DNA of 64,000 nt, from assembly GCA_002842575.1 (NCBI GenBank), contig PHDJ01000007.1, forward strand, positions 21,857-85,856, given 5' to 3'. The notes under the pieces were generated by a model, which was not told the DNA's origin, did no database searches, and was given only the letters and a program-made list of their open reading frames with translations. Made by a program: the position numbers and the translations under genes. Of the stretch, positions 26,807 to 35,069 are shown one piece after another. How positions within the stretch are numbered: position 1 is the stretch's first letter; each line of letters starts with the position of its first letter. Source of the stretch: Bacteroidetes bacterium HGW-Bacteroidetes-2 (GTDB lineage: Bacteria > Bacteroidota > Bacteroidia > Flavobacteriales > Flavobacteriaceae).

Positions 26807-27829
26807 ATGGAAAAAAATCAAAAGTCGGTAATTATTTGGTTACTAACAGGTTGTTTTCTTGTTTTTATTATGGTCATTGTTGGCGGTATAACACGCCTAA
26901 CAGACTCTGGACTTTCAATGACGGACTGGCATATTATAACAGAAGTAATCCCTCCTTTAAGTGAAAATGCATGGGAAGCTGCTTTTGAAGACTATAAAAA
27001 ATATCCTGAATATAAAAAAATAAATATCCACAACGATTTTACCCTTGAAGATTACAAAGAAATCTACTTTTGGGAATGGCTGCACCGTTTGTTAGGAAGG
27101 CTTCTAGGAGTGGTTTTTATTATTCCTTTTTTTTATTTTTTGATTAAGAAAAAACTAACCAAGGAAACTTTAAAAAACTGTTATATTCTTTTATTTTTAG
27201 GCGGGTTTCAAGGTTTTTTGGGTTGGTATATGGTAAAGAGTGGACTTATAGATCATCCAAATGTGAGTCACTATAGACTGGCAATGCACCTTACCACAGC
27301 ATTTATCACTTTTGCTTTTACCTTTTGGGTAGCTTTAAATCTTATGTATCCAAAACAAGAAATCAAACATAAACCATTGCGTAATTTATTGCGTTTTACC
27401 TTAACCATTTTATTATTACAAATTATTTGGGGAGCTTTTGTGGCTGGATTAAACGCAGGATGGATACACAACACTTGGCCATTTATGAATGACGGAAAAC
27501 TTATTCATGAAACCGTAACGATTGAGCAAACCCCCATTTGGAAAAACTTTGTAGAAGGCAAAAGTGGTGTTCAATTTGTGCATCGATATTTAGCTTATGT
27601 GGTGGTAGCTTTAGTGCTGTGGATAGGCTATAATACAAAAAAACGTTCTACAACTATTTCTCAAAAAAGAGGGGTAAATTCACTCCTTATTTTAGTTTTT
27701 ATACAATTTGTATTAGGCGTATTTACCTTACTTTTAGCAGTGCCACTTTGGTTGGGCGTTTTACACCAAGTAGGTGCATTTTTCTTACTTGGCGCAATGA
27801 CATTTACATTGCATCGTTTTAGTAAATAA
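26807..27829 (+). CDS. ctaA: Haem A synthase, COX15/CtaA family
   Basis: A 340-residue eight-helix membrane protein that oxidises the methyl group of haem O to make haem A for cytochrome oxidases. It has the COX15 landmarks: GGITRLTDSGLSMTDWH near residue 27, EWLHRLLGR with an expected haem-binding His, AMHLTTAFITFAFTFW, the inter-helix loop MNDGKLIHET and FVHRYLAYV with another His, and VLHQVGAFFLL at the end. Full length for the family. It shares the strand of tsaC-cca and lies 19 bp after cca; this may be simple clustering. Confidence 0.93.
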   Translation: MEKNQKSVIIWLLTGCFLVFIMVIVGGITRLTDSGLSMTDWHIITEVIPPLSENAWEAAFEDYKKYPEYKKINIHNDFTLEDYKEIYFWEWLHRLLGRLLGVVFIIPFFYFLIKKKLTKETLKNCYILLFLGGFQGFLGWYMVKSGLIDHPNVSHYRLAMHLTTAFITFAFTFWVALNLMYPKQEIKHKPLRNLLRFTLTILLLQIIWGAFVAGLNAGWIHNTWPFMNDGKLIHETVTIEQTPIWKNFVEGKSGVQFVHRYLAYVVVALVLWIGYNTKKRSTTISQKRGVNSLLILVFIQFVLGVFTLLLAVPLWLGVLHQVGAFFLLGAMTFTLHRFSK

Positions 27830-27853
27830 TACCGAATGTTTTTAATAAAAAAC

Positions 27854-27861
27854 TATATTTG
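27854..27861 (+). promoter_or_regulatory. -7 promoter element of the pRiA4b ORF-3-like gene
   Basis: TATATTTG is a perfect TAnnTTTG match, 20 nt before the ATG at 27882. Confidence 0.4.
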
Positions 27862-27881
27862 CATCCTGAAAAAAAATATCC

Positions 27882-28385
27882 ATGATTTATAGATTTAGAG
27901 TTATCCTTGATGCACACGAAGACGTTTTTAGAGATCTTGAAATAGACCAATCGGCAACCATGGAAGACTTTCATAATGCCATCACACAGTCTTTTGGTTT
28001 TGGTGGACAAGAAATGGCTTCTTTTTATATTAGCAATGAAGAATGGCTGCAGGGAGAAGAAATTTCACTTTTTGGAATGGAAGACGATGTGCGTGTAATG
28101 GGAGAAACTTCAATTGATGAAGTGGTTTCAGAAGAACAAACTAGACTTATCTATATATATGATTTCTTAAATATGTGGACCTTTCTTGTAGAGCTTGCAG
28201 AAATTGCTGAGCCTATAGAAGGAACGCTCTATCCTAACTTGATGTTTGCTCACGGTGAGATTCCTGATGAAGCTCCCGAAAAAGAATTTGTTGCCGAAAA
28301 CATCAACGAAAACCAGGATATAGACGACCTAGATTTTGATCCTGAAGATTATGAAAATCTTGATTTTAACGAAAACTGGAACTAA
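27882..28385 (+). CDS. Plasmid pRiA4b ORF-3-like protein
   Basis: A 167-residue cytoplasmic protein. The first 110 residues match the pRiA4b ORF-3 (IS1096 TnpR-like) domain: YRFRVILDAHEDVFRDLEID, then MEDFHNAITQSFGFGGQEMASF and a later RLIYIYDFLNMWTF strand. The last 60 residues are very acidic, with DIDDLDFDPEDYENLDFNE. The domain is widespread in bacteria without a known activity; it is named after a plasmid or IS passenger gene, but nothing here suggests a mobile element. Function is unknown. Confidence 0.82.
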   Translation: MIYRFRVILDAHEDVFRDLEIDQSATMEDFHNAITQSFGFGGQEMASFYISNEEWLQGEEISLFGMEDDVRVMGETSIDEVVSEEQTRLIYIYDFLNMWTFLVELAEIAEPIEGTLYPNLMFAHGEIPDEAPEKEFVAENINENQDIDDLDFDPEDYENLDFNENWN

Positions 28386-28466
28386 AATTTGTTCTTGTAT
28401 TAAAAAATTAAAAGACCATTTTTTAAAGCTTAATTCTTAACTTTTCCAAACTTATATTTCAGAATA

Positions 28467-29525
28467 ATGATCAATCTATATAACACGCATATCGTTTCTT
28501 TATCCATTCATAAAGTTGGAAATAAAAGCAGAAACGAACCCAAAATACTTTCGCAAGAACCTTATAAATTAGAGGACGAATTAGCCCCTTTGCTAAGAGA
28601 GTATTTTTTTAAGCCATTTAGAGATAAAGAAGAAAGCTATTACCAATTTACGCATGAAGTGGATTTGGAATTTCACGAGTTATATAAAATAGCCAATGTT
28701 GTTTTTGAAAATCCTGAAAACATCCACGAAGCAAGTAAAAATATTGCATCTTATTTGTTTGACCAATCGCAACATCCTCATATAAAAAGTGGAGAGGTAT
28801 ATATTGCGTTTCTAGAAAACATGCAATTAGATAATGAAAAAGTCAACGGTATAGGCATATTTAAATCGGAATTAAAACAGGATTTTCTTCTTTTTAAAGA
28901 AAAAGAAAATCAATTAGATTTGATTCTACAACAAGGAATTAACCTCAACAAATTAGACAAAGGCTGCATTATTTTTAACAGTAAAAAAGACGAAGGATAC
29001 AAAATACTTTCGGTAGATTCTAACCGCTATGATGCTCGTTATTGGTTAGAAAATTTCTTAGGAGTTTCGCTTTTTGAAGATGAAAATTTTATTACAAAAA
29101 AGTATTTAAAATTCTGTCAAGATTTTGCTAAAGACGTTGTCCTTCCGGCTGAAGACAAACAACAAGAAGTGATGTTTATGAACCGAAGTGTTAATTACTT
29201 TGCAAAAAACGATGCGTTTGAAGAAACAAATTTCATGAACGAAGTAATAGAAAACCCCGATTTACTTCCTGAGTTTCGCAATTACAAACAAGAAATGGGT
29301 CCCAAGTACCATATTGAAGACATCTCCAATTTTCCCATTGCAAACACGGCAGTTACAGCAGCAAGAAAAAAAATAAAAAACGTAATTAACCTAGACACAA
29401 ACATTCAAATAAAACTGGACTTTATCCATACAGATTCTGCAGAACGTTTTATTGAAAAAGGCTGGGATGAGGAAAAACAAATGTATTATTACTTGGTTTA
29501 TTTTAACAAAGAACAAAAAAGCTAA
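28467..29525 (+). CDS. Nucleoid-associated protein, YejK/NdpA family
   Basis: A 352-residue protein with the NdpA layout: an N-terminal HxxG-like IHKVGNKSRNEP, the LAPLLREYFFKPF segment, SGEVYIAFLENMQLDNEKVNGIGIFKSE near residues 110-140, then GCIIFNSKKDEGYKILSVDSNRYDARYW, and a C-terminal ISNFPIANTAV region. E. coli YejK is a nucleoid-bound protein of 335 residues. DNA binding is inferred from the family. Its stop is followed by a strong palindromic hairpin. Confidence 0.87.
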   Translation: MINLYNTHIVSLSIHKVGNKSRNEPKILSQEPYKLEDELAPLLREYFFKPFRDKEESYYQFTHEVDLEFHELYKIANVVFENPENIHEASKNIASYLFDQSQHPHIKSGEVYIAFLENMQLDNEKVNGIGIFKSELKQDFLLFKEKENQLDLILQQGINLNKLDKGCIIFNSKKDEGYKILSVDSNRYDARYWLENFLGVSLFEDENFITKKYLKFCQDFAKDVVLPAEDKQQEVMFMNRSVNYFAKNDAFEETNFMNEVIENPDLLPEFRNYKQEMGPKYHIEDISNFPIANTAVTAARKKIKNVINLDTNIQIKLDFIHTDSAERFIEKGWDEEKQMYYYLVYFNKEQKS

Positions 29526-29537
29526 CCCATTTAAAAC

Positions 29538-29570
29538 AACCCTTCAAGGGTTTTAAACCCTTGAAGGGTT
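29538..29570. repeat. 33-bp palindromic hairpin repeat, copy 1
   Basis: Perfect 16-bp arms AACCCTTCAAGGGTTT and AAACCCTTGAAGGGTT around one central T. It lies in the 63-bp gap between the convergent YejK-like gene and the minus-strand kinase-like gene, so it could act as a terminator in both directions. It shares layout and most bases with the copy at 39587-39619. Confidence 0.8.
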
Positions 29571-29588
29571 CCTTTTAACAACTAAATA

Positions 29589-30656
29589 CTAAATACCTTG
29601 TCCCCTGCGAGTACTTACATTTTCATAATTTCGCTTGATAAACTCTAAGGTAGTTTTAACAATTTGCCCCATAGATTTACAACGTTTAAACCTCATGTCG
29701 TAGGTAAGCTCATAAAGTTGTTTGCGCAACTCTTTTAAATTAGAAGAGGAAGAAATATGATCTTTCAGCATGCATCGCAAAATGGAATTAAGTTTTTCTT
29801 TTGACGAAATCATCCGTTTTGCTAAAAGCGAACGTTCTTCTTTTCGGTATTGTTCAATAGAACTTTCTTGAAGATATTTAGATACCAATTGCACCATTTT
29901 TAAATTTTCCTTAAAAAATTGTGGCCTATAAACCTTTAAATTTCCTTCATAACATTGCTGGTCAAAATCAATTGCTCTTATTTTATAAATCACTTTATCA
30001 AAATCATGCGTAGGAATAATTACATAATTATACGATCGCATATCGCCCAAAAGTAGCATCATACAGCGTTCATTAAACTTAACAAACTCTTTAGCAATTT
30101 GAGTTTTACCACTTATATCTAGATTTTCCAATTCATTTTCAATAAAAACATCACCAGGTATACCAGAAATATGCTCTTCCACTAATGTATCTCCGTGAAC
30201 CACAAAATTGATTCGGTTTGGTGATAAAATATGTTCTAATTCTAATCCGTAAATCCGAGATGCATCTGCTCTTTTTATGTAAAAATAAGTGTTGTTATCA
30301 TTTAAAATATTTCTAATTTTTATGCGAAATGGTTTTGAATTTCCAAAAGTGCAATAGTTTATGGCATCTACATTTAAAAAAGGTATAATATCGTCATCCC
30401 CATCTGAAAAAAGGATGGTGTATATTTTTTTTAAACTTATGTCAAGCTCCATTCTATCTGAATCAGAATAATAGACACTTACCCAAAGGGTATCTTTATC
30501 GTATTTATCATATACAGCAACAGACCCACTAAAACGAAGTAAATCATCATAAAAAACAGGTATAGTTATAACTCGATTATATTTTTTTAAATACTGAAAA
30601 AGAAAATCCTGTACAGGAAAAGTTGGCTTTTTCTTTGACATTAATTTTTTTTCCAT
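29589..30656 (-). CDS. Conserved protein with kinase-like motifs
   Basis: A 355-residue cytoplasmic protein I cannot name. The middle part has a pattern resembling the protein-kinase-like fold in the right order: FYIKRAD with K128 as a candidate nucleotide-binding Lys, GLELEHI with E139/E141, a hinge-like VEEHISGIPGDVFI at 159-172, LLLGDMRSYNYVI with D205 and N210 as catalytic loop, and IRAIDFDQQ with D230/D232 as metal site. The C-terminal 100 residues are helical and basic. Glycine-loop features are not clear. It is flanked by a hairpin repeat and an ABC exporter. An atypical small-molecule or lipid kinase, or a pseudokinase, is possible but unproven. Confidence 0.6.
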   Translation of the reverse strand: MEKKLMSKKKPTFPVQDFLFQYLKKYNRVITIPVFYDDLLRFSGSVAVYDKYDKDTLWVSVYYSDSDRMELDISLKKIYTILFSDGDDDIIPFLNVDAINYCTFGNSKPFRIKIRNILNDNNTYFYIKRADASRIYGLELEHILSPNRINFVVHGDTLVEEHISGIPGDVFIENELENLDISGKTQIAKEFVKFNERCMMLLLGDMRSYNYVIIPTHDFDKVIYKIRAIDFDQQCYEGNLKVYRPQFFKENLKMVQLVSKYLQESSIEQYRKEERSLLAKRMISSKEKLNSILRCMLKDHISSSSNLKELRKQLYELTYDMRFKRCKSMGQIVKTTLEFIKRNYENVSTRRGQGI

Positions 30657-30754
30657 TTTACAGCAATATTTTTATTTAAACACTAACATTAATTTTTATT
30701 AATATGTAACAATATAAAAGAATACTCGTCAAATCAAAGCATAAACAAAAAAAA

Positions 30755-30762
30755 TAACTTTG
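30755..30762 (+). promoter_or_regulatory. -7-like motif overlapping the ABC exporter start
   Basis: TAACTTTG matches TAnnTTTG exactly, but it includes the TTG start codon at 30760. A promoter here would begin its transcript inside the gene, so either the match is chance or the start is misplaced. Confidence 0.25.
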
Positions 30763-31659
30763 AATACCATACTTACCATAGAAAATCTTAGCAAAAATTT
30801 TGGCCATGTAAAAGCCGTTAATCATCTTTCATTTACCATAAACAAAGGTAATGTTTATGGCATTTTAGGCCCTAACGGAAGTGGTAAATCTACCACCCTT
30901 GGAATGGTACTTAATGTGGTGAATAAATCTGGTGGCAATTTTCATTGGTTTGATGGTTCTAATTCTACACACAATGCTTTAAAAAAAGTAGGTGCAATCA
31001 TAGAGCGACCTAATTTTTACCCGTTTATGACTGCATCACAAAACTTAGGTTTAGTATGTAAAATAAAAGAAGTTGCTACAACAAAAATTGATGAAAAGTT
31101 AGAATTAGTTGGCCTTTTAGACAGAAAAAATGATAAATTCAGTACCTTTTCTTTAGGGATGAAACAGCGTTTAGCAATTGCATCAGCATTATTAAACGAC
31201 CCCGAAATTCTAATTCTTGACGAACCCACAAACGGTCTTGATCCACAAGGAATTCACCAAATTAGAGAAATCATTAAAAAAATTGCTTCAGAAGGCACCA
31301 CAATATTACTTGCCTCTCACCTACTGGATGAAGTGGAAAAAGTGTGCACCCACGTGGTCATTTTAAGAAAAGGAGAAAAATTATATTCCGGCTCTGTGGA
31401 TGCCATGAGTGCTAGTAACGGATTTTTTACGCTAAAAGGAAAAGACCTTACAGCAATACATAAAGCATTAGAAAATCACCCAGATTTTTCCTCTATAAAA
31501 ACGGAAACTGATAGTGTTATTGCCATTCTAAAAGTACCTATGGAGCCATCACAACTGAATAGTTTTCTTTTTGAAAAAGGTATCGTCCTCTCCTATCTCG
31601 TTCACAGAAAAGAAAGCCTTGAAGAAAAATTTCTTCTCCTTACTAAAAATATAAATTAA
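30760..31659 (+). CDS. ABC transporter ATP-binding protein
   Basis: A 299-residue nucleotide-binding subunit. It has Walker A GPNGSGKST at 37-45, the signature FSLGMKQRLA, Walker B ILILDEPTNGLDP and the H-loop LLASHLLDEV. It starts with the rare codon TTG; an in-frame stop lies 16 nt upstream and no ATG or GTG is available, while the protein start NTILTIENLSKNFG is where homologues begin. It lies 4 bp before its permease. This layout matches ABC-2-type exporters of the bacitracin/lantibiotic or gliding-related type; the substrate is not evident. Confidence 0.92.
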   Translation: MNTILTIENLSKNFGHVKAVNHLSFTINKGNVYGILGPNGSGKSTTLGMVLNVVNKSGGNFHWFDGSNSTHNALKKVGAIIERPNFYPFMTASQNLGLVCKIKEVATTKIDEKLELVGLLDRKNDKFSTFSLGMKQRLAIASALLNDPEILILDEPTNGLDPQGIHQIREIIKKIASEGTTILLASHLLDEVEKVCTHVVILRKGEKLYSGSVDAMSASNGFFTLKGKDLTAIHKALENHPDFSSIKTETDSVIAILKVPMEPSQLNSFLFEKGIVLSYLVHRKESLEEKFLLLTKNIN

Positions 31660-31663
31660 AACT

Positions 31664-32500
31664 ATGTTACGATTACTTTCCATAGAACTTCAAAAGTTGC
31701 GTTATAACAAAGCCGCAAAAGTAATTTCCATAGTCTATTTTCTGTTAATTATTTGTATTGCATTAATAGCATCTATCGAGTTTTCATTTGGAGATATTAA
31801 CTTTAGAGTTGCAGATCAAGGCATATTTAATTTTCCATATATCTGGCATTTTAACACTTGGGTAGCTTCTTTATTAAAATTATTTTTGGCTATTGTAATC
31901 GTATCGATGATGGCTAATGAATACAGTTACAGAACACTAAAACAAAACTTGATAGATGGGCTGAGCAAAAAGGAATTTATTTTATCAAAATTTATTACTG
32001 TTATAGGTTTTGCTTTAGTTTCTACAGTTTTTGTTTTTTTAGTATCTCTCATCTTAGGTTTTTCTTTTTCAGATTTTACTGAAATAGGAATTATTTTTTC
32101 AGATATGCAATATATTTTGGCATATTTCATTAAGCTTGTTGGGTTTTTCGCTTTCTGTTTGTTTTTAGGTATTTTAGTAAAACGTTCTGCATTTGCCTTA
32201 GGGTTTTTACTTATTTGGTTTATTTTTGAAAACATTATTATTGGTCTTTTAAAATGGAAATTCTTTAAAGATGCCGACGTAGCTACCACCGTTGGTCAAT
32301 TTTTCCCATTAGAGGCTATGTCTAATTTAATAAAAGAACCTTTTTCTCGCCTTGGTGCTGTAAAATCAGCAGCTTCACAATTAGGCGAAGGTTTTGATAA
32401 AATTTATGATGTACAATGGCACAATGTACTAATTGTGCTACTTTGGACCGCAATTTTTATCTATCTTTCTTATATTGTAATAAAGAAAAGAGATTTATAG
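31664..32500 (+). CDS. ABC-2-type transporter permease
   Basis: A 278-residue membrane protein with about six membrane segments, a cytoplasmic start LRLLSIELQKLRYNKAAKV typical of ABC-2 permeases, and a large loop after the first segment. It pairs with the ATP-binding protein 4 bp upstream. Such permeases export drugs, lipids or peptides. No substrate clue is present in the neighbourhood. Confidence 0.87.
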   Translation: MLRLLSIELQKLRYNKAAKVISIVYFLLIICIALIASIEFSFGDINFRVADQGIFNFPYIWHFNTWVASLLKLFLAIVIVSMMANEYSYRTLKQNLIDGLSKKEFILSKFITVIGFALVSTVFVFLVSLILGFSFSDFTEIGIIFSDMQYILAYFIKLVGFFAFCLFLGILVKRSAFALGFLLIWFIFENIIIGLLKWKFFKDADVATTVGQFFPLEAMSNLIKEPFSRLGAVKSAASQLGEGFDKIYDVQWHNVLIVLLWTAIFIYLSYIVIKKRDL

Positions 32501-32562
32501 TAGAACCTTTACCTTCAAGAATTGCTAATTTAAGTAAGTTAATTACTATATTTATGCTATAA

Positions 32563-34980
32563 ATGCAGGTTATGGTAAAAAAAATACTTTTCATTCTTAC
32601 TGTTTTTTGTTATTGCATTTCTGCAAATAGGACTTTAGCTCAAGAAATTATTTTGTACCAACAATTTAACGGACGATATGATTACACCGCTATTGGCAAT
32701 ACTTTAAATTTGGTCGAAAATGGATCTGCTGAACCTTGCCTTATTAATACTTCCTCAAGTGCAACGCTAACTTTAGATCCTAATCAACAAATTGTTGCAG
32801 CCTATTTGTATTGGGCAGGTTCTGGAACAGGTGATTTTGAAGTTGAACTTAATTCCATACCCATCCAAGCTCAACGTACATTTAGCGATCAACTTGATGC
32901 TACAAGGGTCTTTTTTGCGGCTTTTGCAGAGGTTACACAACAATTACAAAACACAGGAAACGGTCTTTATACCCTATCAGAATTAGACTTGACAAATGTA
33001 ATAGGTCCTTATTGCCCAACGGGAACAAATTTTGGGGGTTGGGCTATCATAATTGTTTATGAAGATAATTCGCTAACACTAAATCAATTAAACATTTATG
33101 ACGGTTTAGACAGTGTTTCTGCCAATAATAATTCATTTACATTTGTACTAGAAACTCTGAATGTAATTGATAATATCGGTGCTAAAATTGGTTTTTTAGC
33201 TTGGGAAGGAGATTCTGCAATTTCAGTAGCCGAAACCCTGCAAATCAATGGAAATATAATTAGTAATGCCCCTTTAAATCCTGCTAACAATGCTTTTAAC
33301 AGCACCAATAGTTTTACCAACAGCAGTGAACTTTGGAATATGGATATCGATTTTTACAACATACAAAACTACATACAAATAGGAGACGAATCTGCCACAA
33401 TAACCATTACTTCTGGACAAGACCTTGTAATGATAAACAATATTGTGACTGTATTAAATAGTCAATTGCCAGATGCTACCATTGAAATTAATAACATTAT
33501 AGCTGGTGAAGAGTGTGGCAATAGAGAAGTTTTTATTGAATATACAGTGTACAATCTTAATAGTACGGATGTGCTTCCCGCAAATACTCCTATCGGTTTT
33601 TTTGCTAATACCTCTATAATAGGAATCGCTGAAACAAGTAACGAAATACCCATTGACGGTTCAGAAATCGGAGAAATCACACTTACTATACCAAATGGAA
33701 TCCCCGCAGAAATTGAACTAATTCTCATGGTAGATTATACCAATCAAGTTCGAGAAATAAATGAAAATAACAACGAAGCGATTAGTTCAATCATTCTCTT
33801 AGAATTCCCTGAAATTATAGGTCTTACCAATCAAGAAAAATGTGATGTATTAGGAATAGAATTTTTTGATTTAACAGAATCTACTTCCCAAATTGACCCA
33901 ATCAATATCCTAACTTACCACACTACACAAGTAGATGCTGAAAACAACACAAATCCTATTGCCAATCCGGAAAGTTTTGTGAATACCGAAAATCCACAAA
34001 CCATATTTATTCGTGTAGCTAATGCCAATTGTTTTACTGTGGGTAGTTTTACTGTAGAAGTACAAACTTGTCCACTTCCAGACGCAACTATAACCATTAC
34101 AAACGATTTGAATGCATGCCGACAACGTAATTTAACCATAGAATACTCTGTTTTTAATGTCCTCGCAACGGCACCTTTACCAGCCCAAACACCTATTGCA
34201 TTTTATATAAATGACGTTTTAGTGGCAACTGATGTAACACAAACAGCAATACCTATAGGCGGAGAATTACAACAAAGTATTCAACTTCAACTATCCGATG
34301 TTATTCCAGATATTTTTGAGTTGCTTTTAGTGGTTGATGACACTGGAAATGGTGTTGGAATTATTGAAGAATTAAATGAAACCAACAATACTTACACTAC
34401 AACAGTACAATTTGGGAGTATTCCTGATATTGCACCATTAAATGATTTAAAACGATGTAATGAAGGTTTTGGAAATGCCATTTTTGACCTAACACTGCAA
34501 AATGAATTTATTAGCTCTGATTTTAATGATGAAATAACCTATTTCAATAGTGTTCAGGATGCCCTGGAAAAAACAAATGCTATAGAATCCCCTTTTGCTT
34601 ACCAAAGCATCTCAAACCCTCAAGCTATTTATGTTCGTTTGGAAAATGACATTTGCTTTACCATTTCTGATTTTGCAATTTTAACAGAGGATTGTCCGCC
34701 GTTTATACCAGAAGGATTTTCTCCAAATAATGATGGAATCAATGATGTTTTTGAAATTTCAGGGTTACTGAATATCTTTTTTAACCACGAAATATTCATT
34801 TACAGCAGAGAAGGAAATCTTATTTTTAAAGGAAATAATGAAACTGGGTTTTGGAATGGCAACGCTAATAAAGGATTGCTTTATGATGGACCAGTACCTG
34901 CAGGATTATATTATTATGTTCTGAACTTAAAACATCCCGATTTTAAAATTTTTACTGGCTGGGTTTATCTCAATAAATAG
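32563..34980 (+). CDS. Large secreted T9SS type B cargo protein with repeated CARDB-like modules
   Basis: An 805-residue protein with a signal peptide (ending TLAQE near residue 26), then a beta-rich N-terminal domain. From about residue 305 two tandem units follow, each a CARDB-like domain (starting LPDATIEI at about 306 and LPDATITI at about 505) plus a roughly 90-residue module ending in TIFIRVANANCFT or AIYVRLENDICFT. The last 90 residues are the gliding-motility-associated type B sorting domain: FIPEGFSPNNDGINDVFEI, FNHEIFIYSREGNLIF and the terminal GWVYLNK. It should be exported by T9SS and attached to the cell surface, possibly in adhesion. Confidence 0.9.
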   Translation: MQVMVKKILFILTVFCYCISANRTLAQEIILYQQFNGRYDYTAIGNTLNLVENGSAEPCLINTSSSATLTLDPNQQIVAAYLYWAGSGTGDFEVELNSIPIQAQRTFSDQLDATRVFFAAFAEVTQQLQNTGNGLYTLSELDLTNVIGPYCPTGTNFGGWAIIIVYEDNSLTLNQLNIYDGLDSVSANNNSFTFVLETLNVIDNIGAKIGFLAWEGDSAISVAETLQINGNIISNAPLNPANNAFNSTNSFTNSSELWNMDIDFYNIQNYIQIGDESATITITSGQDLVMINNIVTVLNSQLPDATIEINNIIAGEECGNREVFIEYTVYNLNSTDVLPANTPIGFFANTSIIGIAETSNEIPIDGSEIGEITLTIPNGIPAEIELILMVDYTNQVREINENNNEAISSIILLEFPEIIGLTNQEKCDVLGIEFFDLTESTSQIDPINILTYHTTQVDAENNTNPIANPESFVNTENPQTIFIRVANANCFTVGSFTVEVQTCPLPDATITITNDLNACRQRNLTIEYSVFNVLATAPLPAQTPIAFYINDVLVATDVTQTAIPIGGELQQSIQLQLSDVIPDIFELLLVVDDTGNGVGIIEELNETNNTYTTTVQFGSIPDIAPLNDLKRCNEGFGNAIFDLTLQNEFISSDFNDEITYFNSVQDALEKTNAIESPFAYQSISNPQAIYVRLENDICFTISDFAILTEDCPPFIPEGFSPNNDGINDVFEISGLLNIFFNHEIFIYSREGNLIFKGNNETGFWNGNANKGLLYDGPVPAGLYYYVLNLKHPDFKIFTGWVYLNK

Positions 34981-35069
34981 CAGTTTTAAAACTGTTAAAA
35001 ACAAGACTTATTGAAATGGATTGCCTAATTTTGCTTTGCTATAATTTGAGAAAAATTACCCATACCTGA

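Noticed and set aside
34981..34994. CAGTTTTAAAACTG palindrome after the 805-residue gene
   Set aside because: It is short, AT-rich and has no following T tract; it could be chance in AT-rich DNA.
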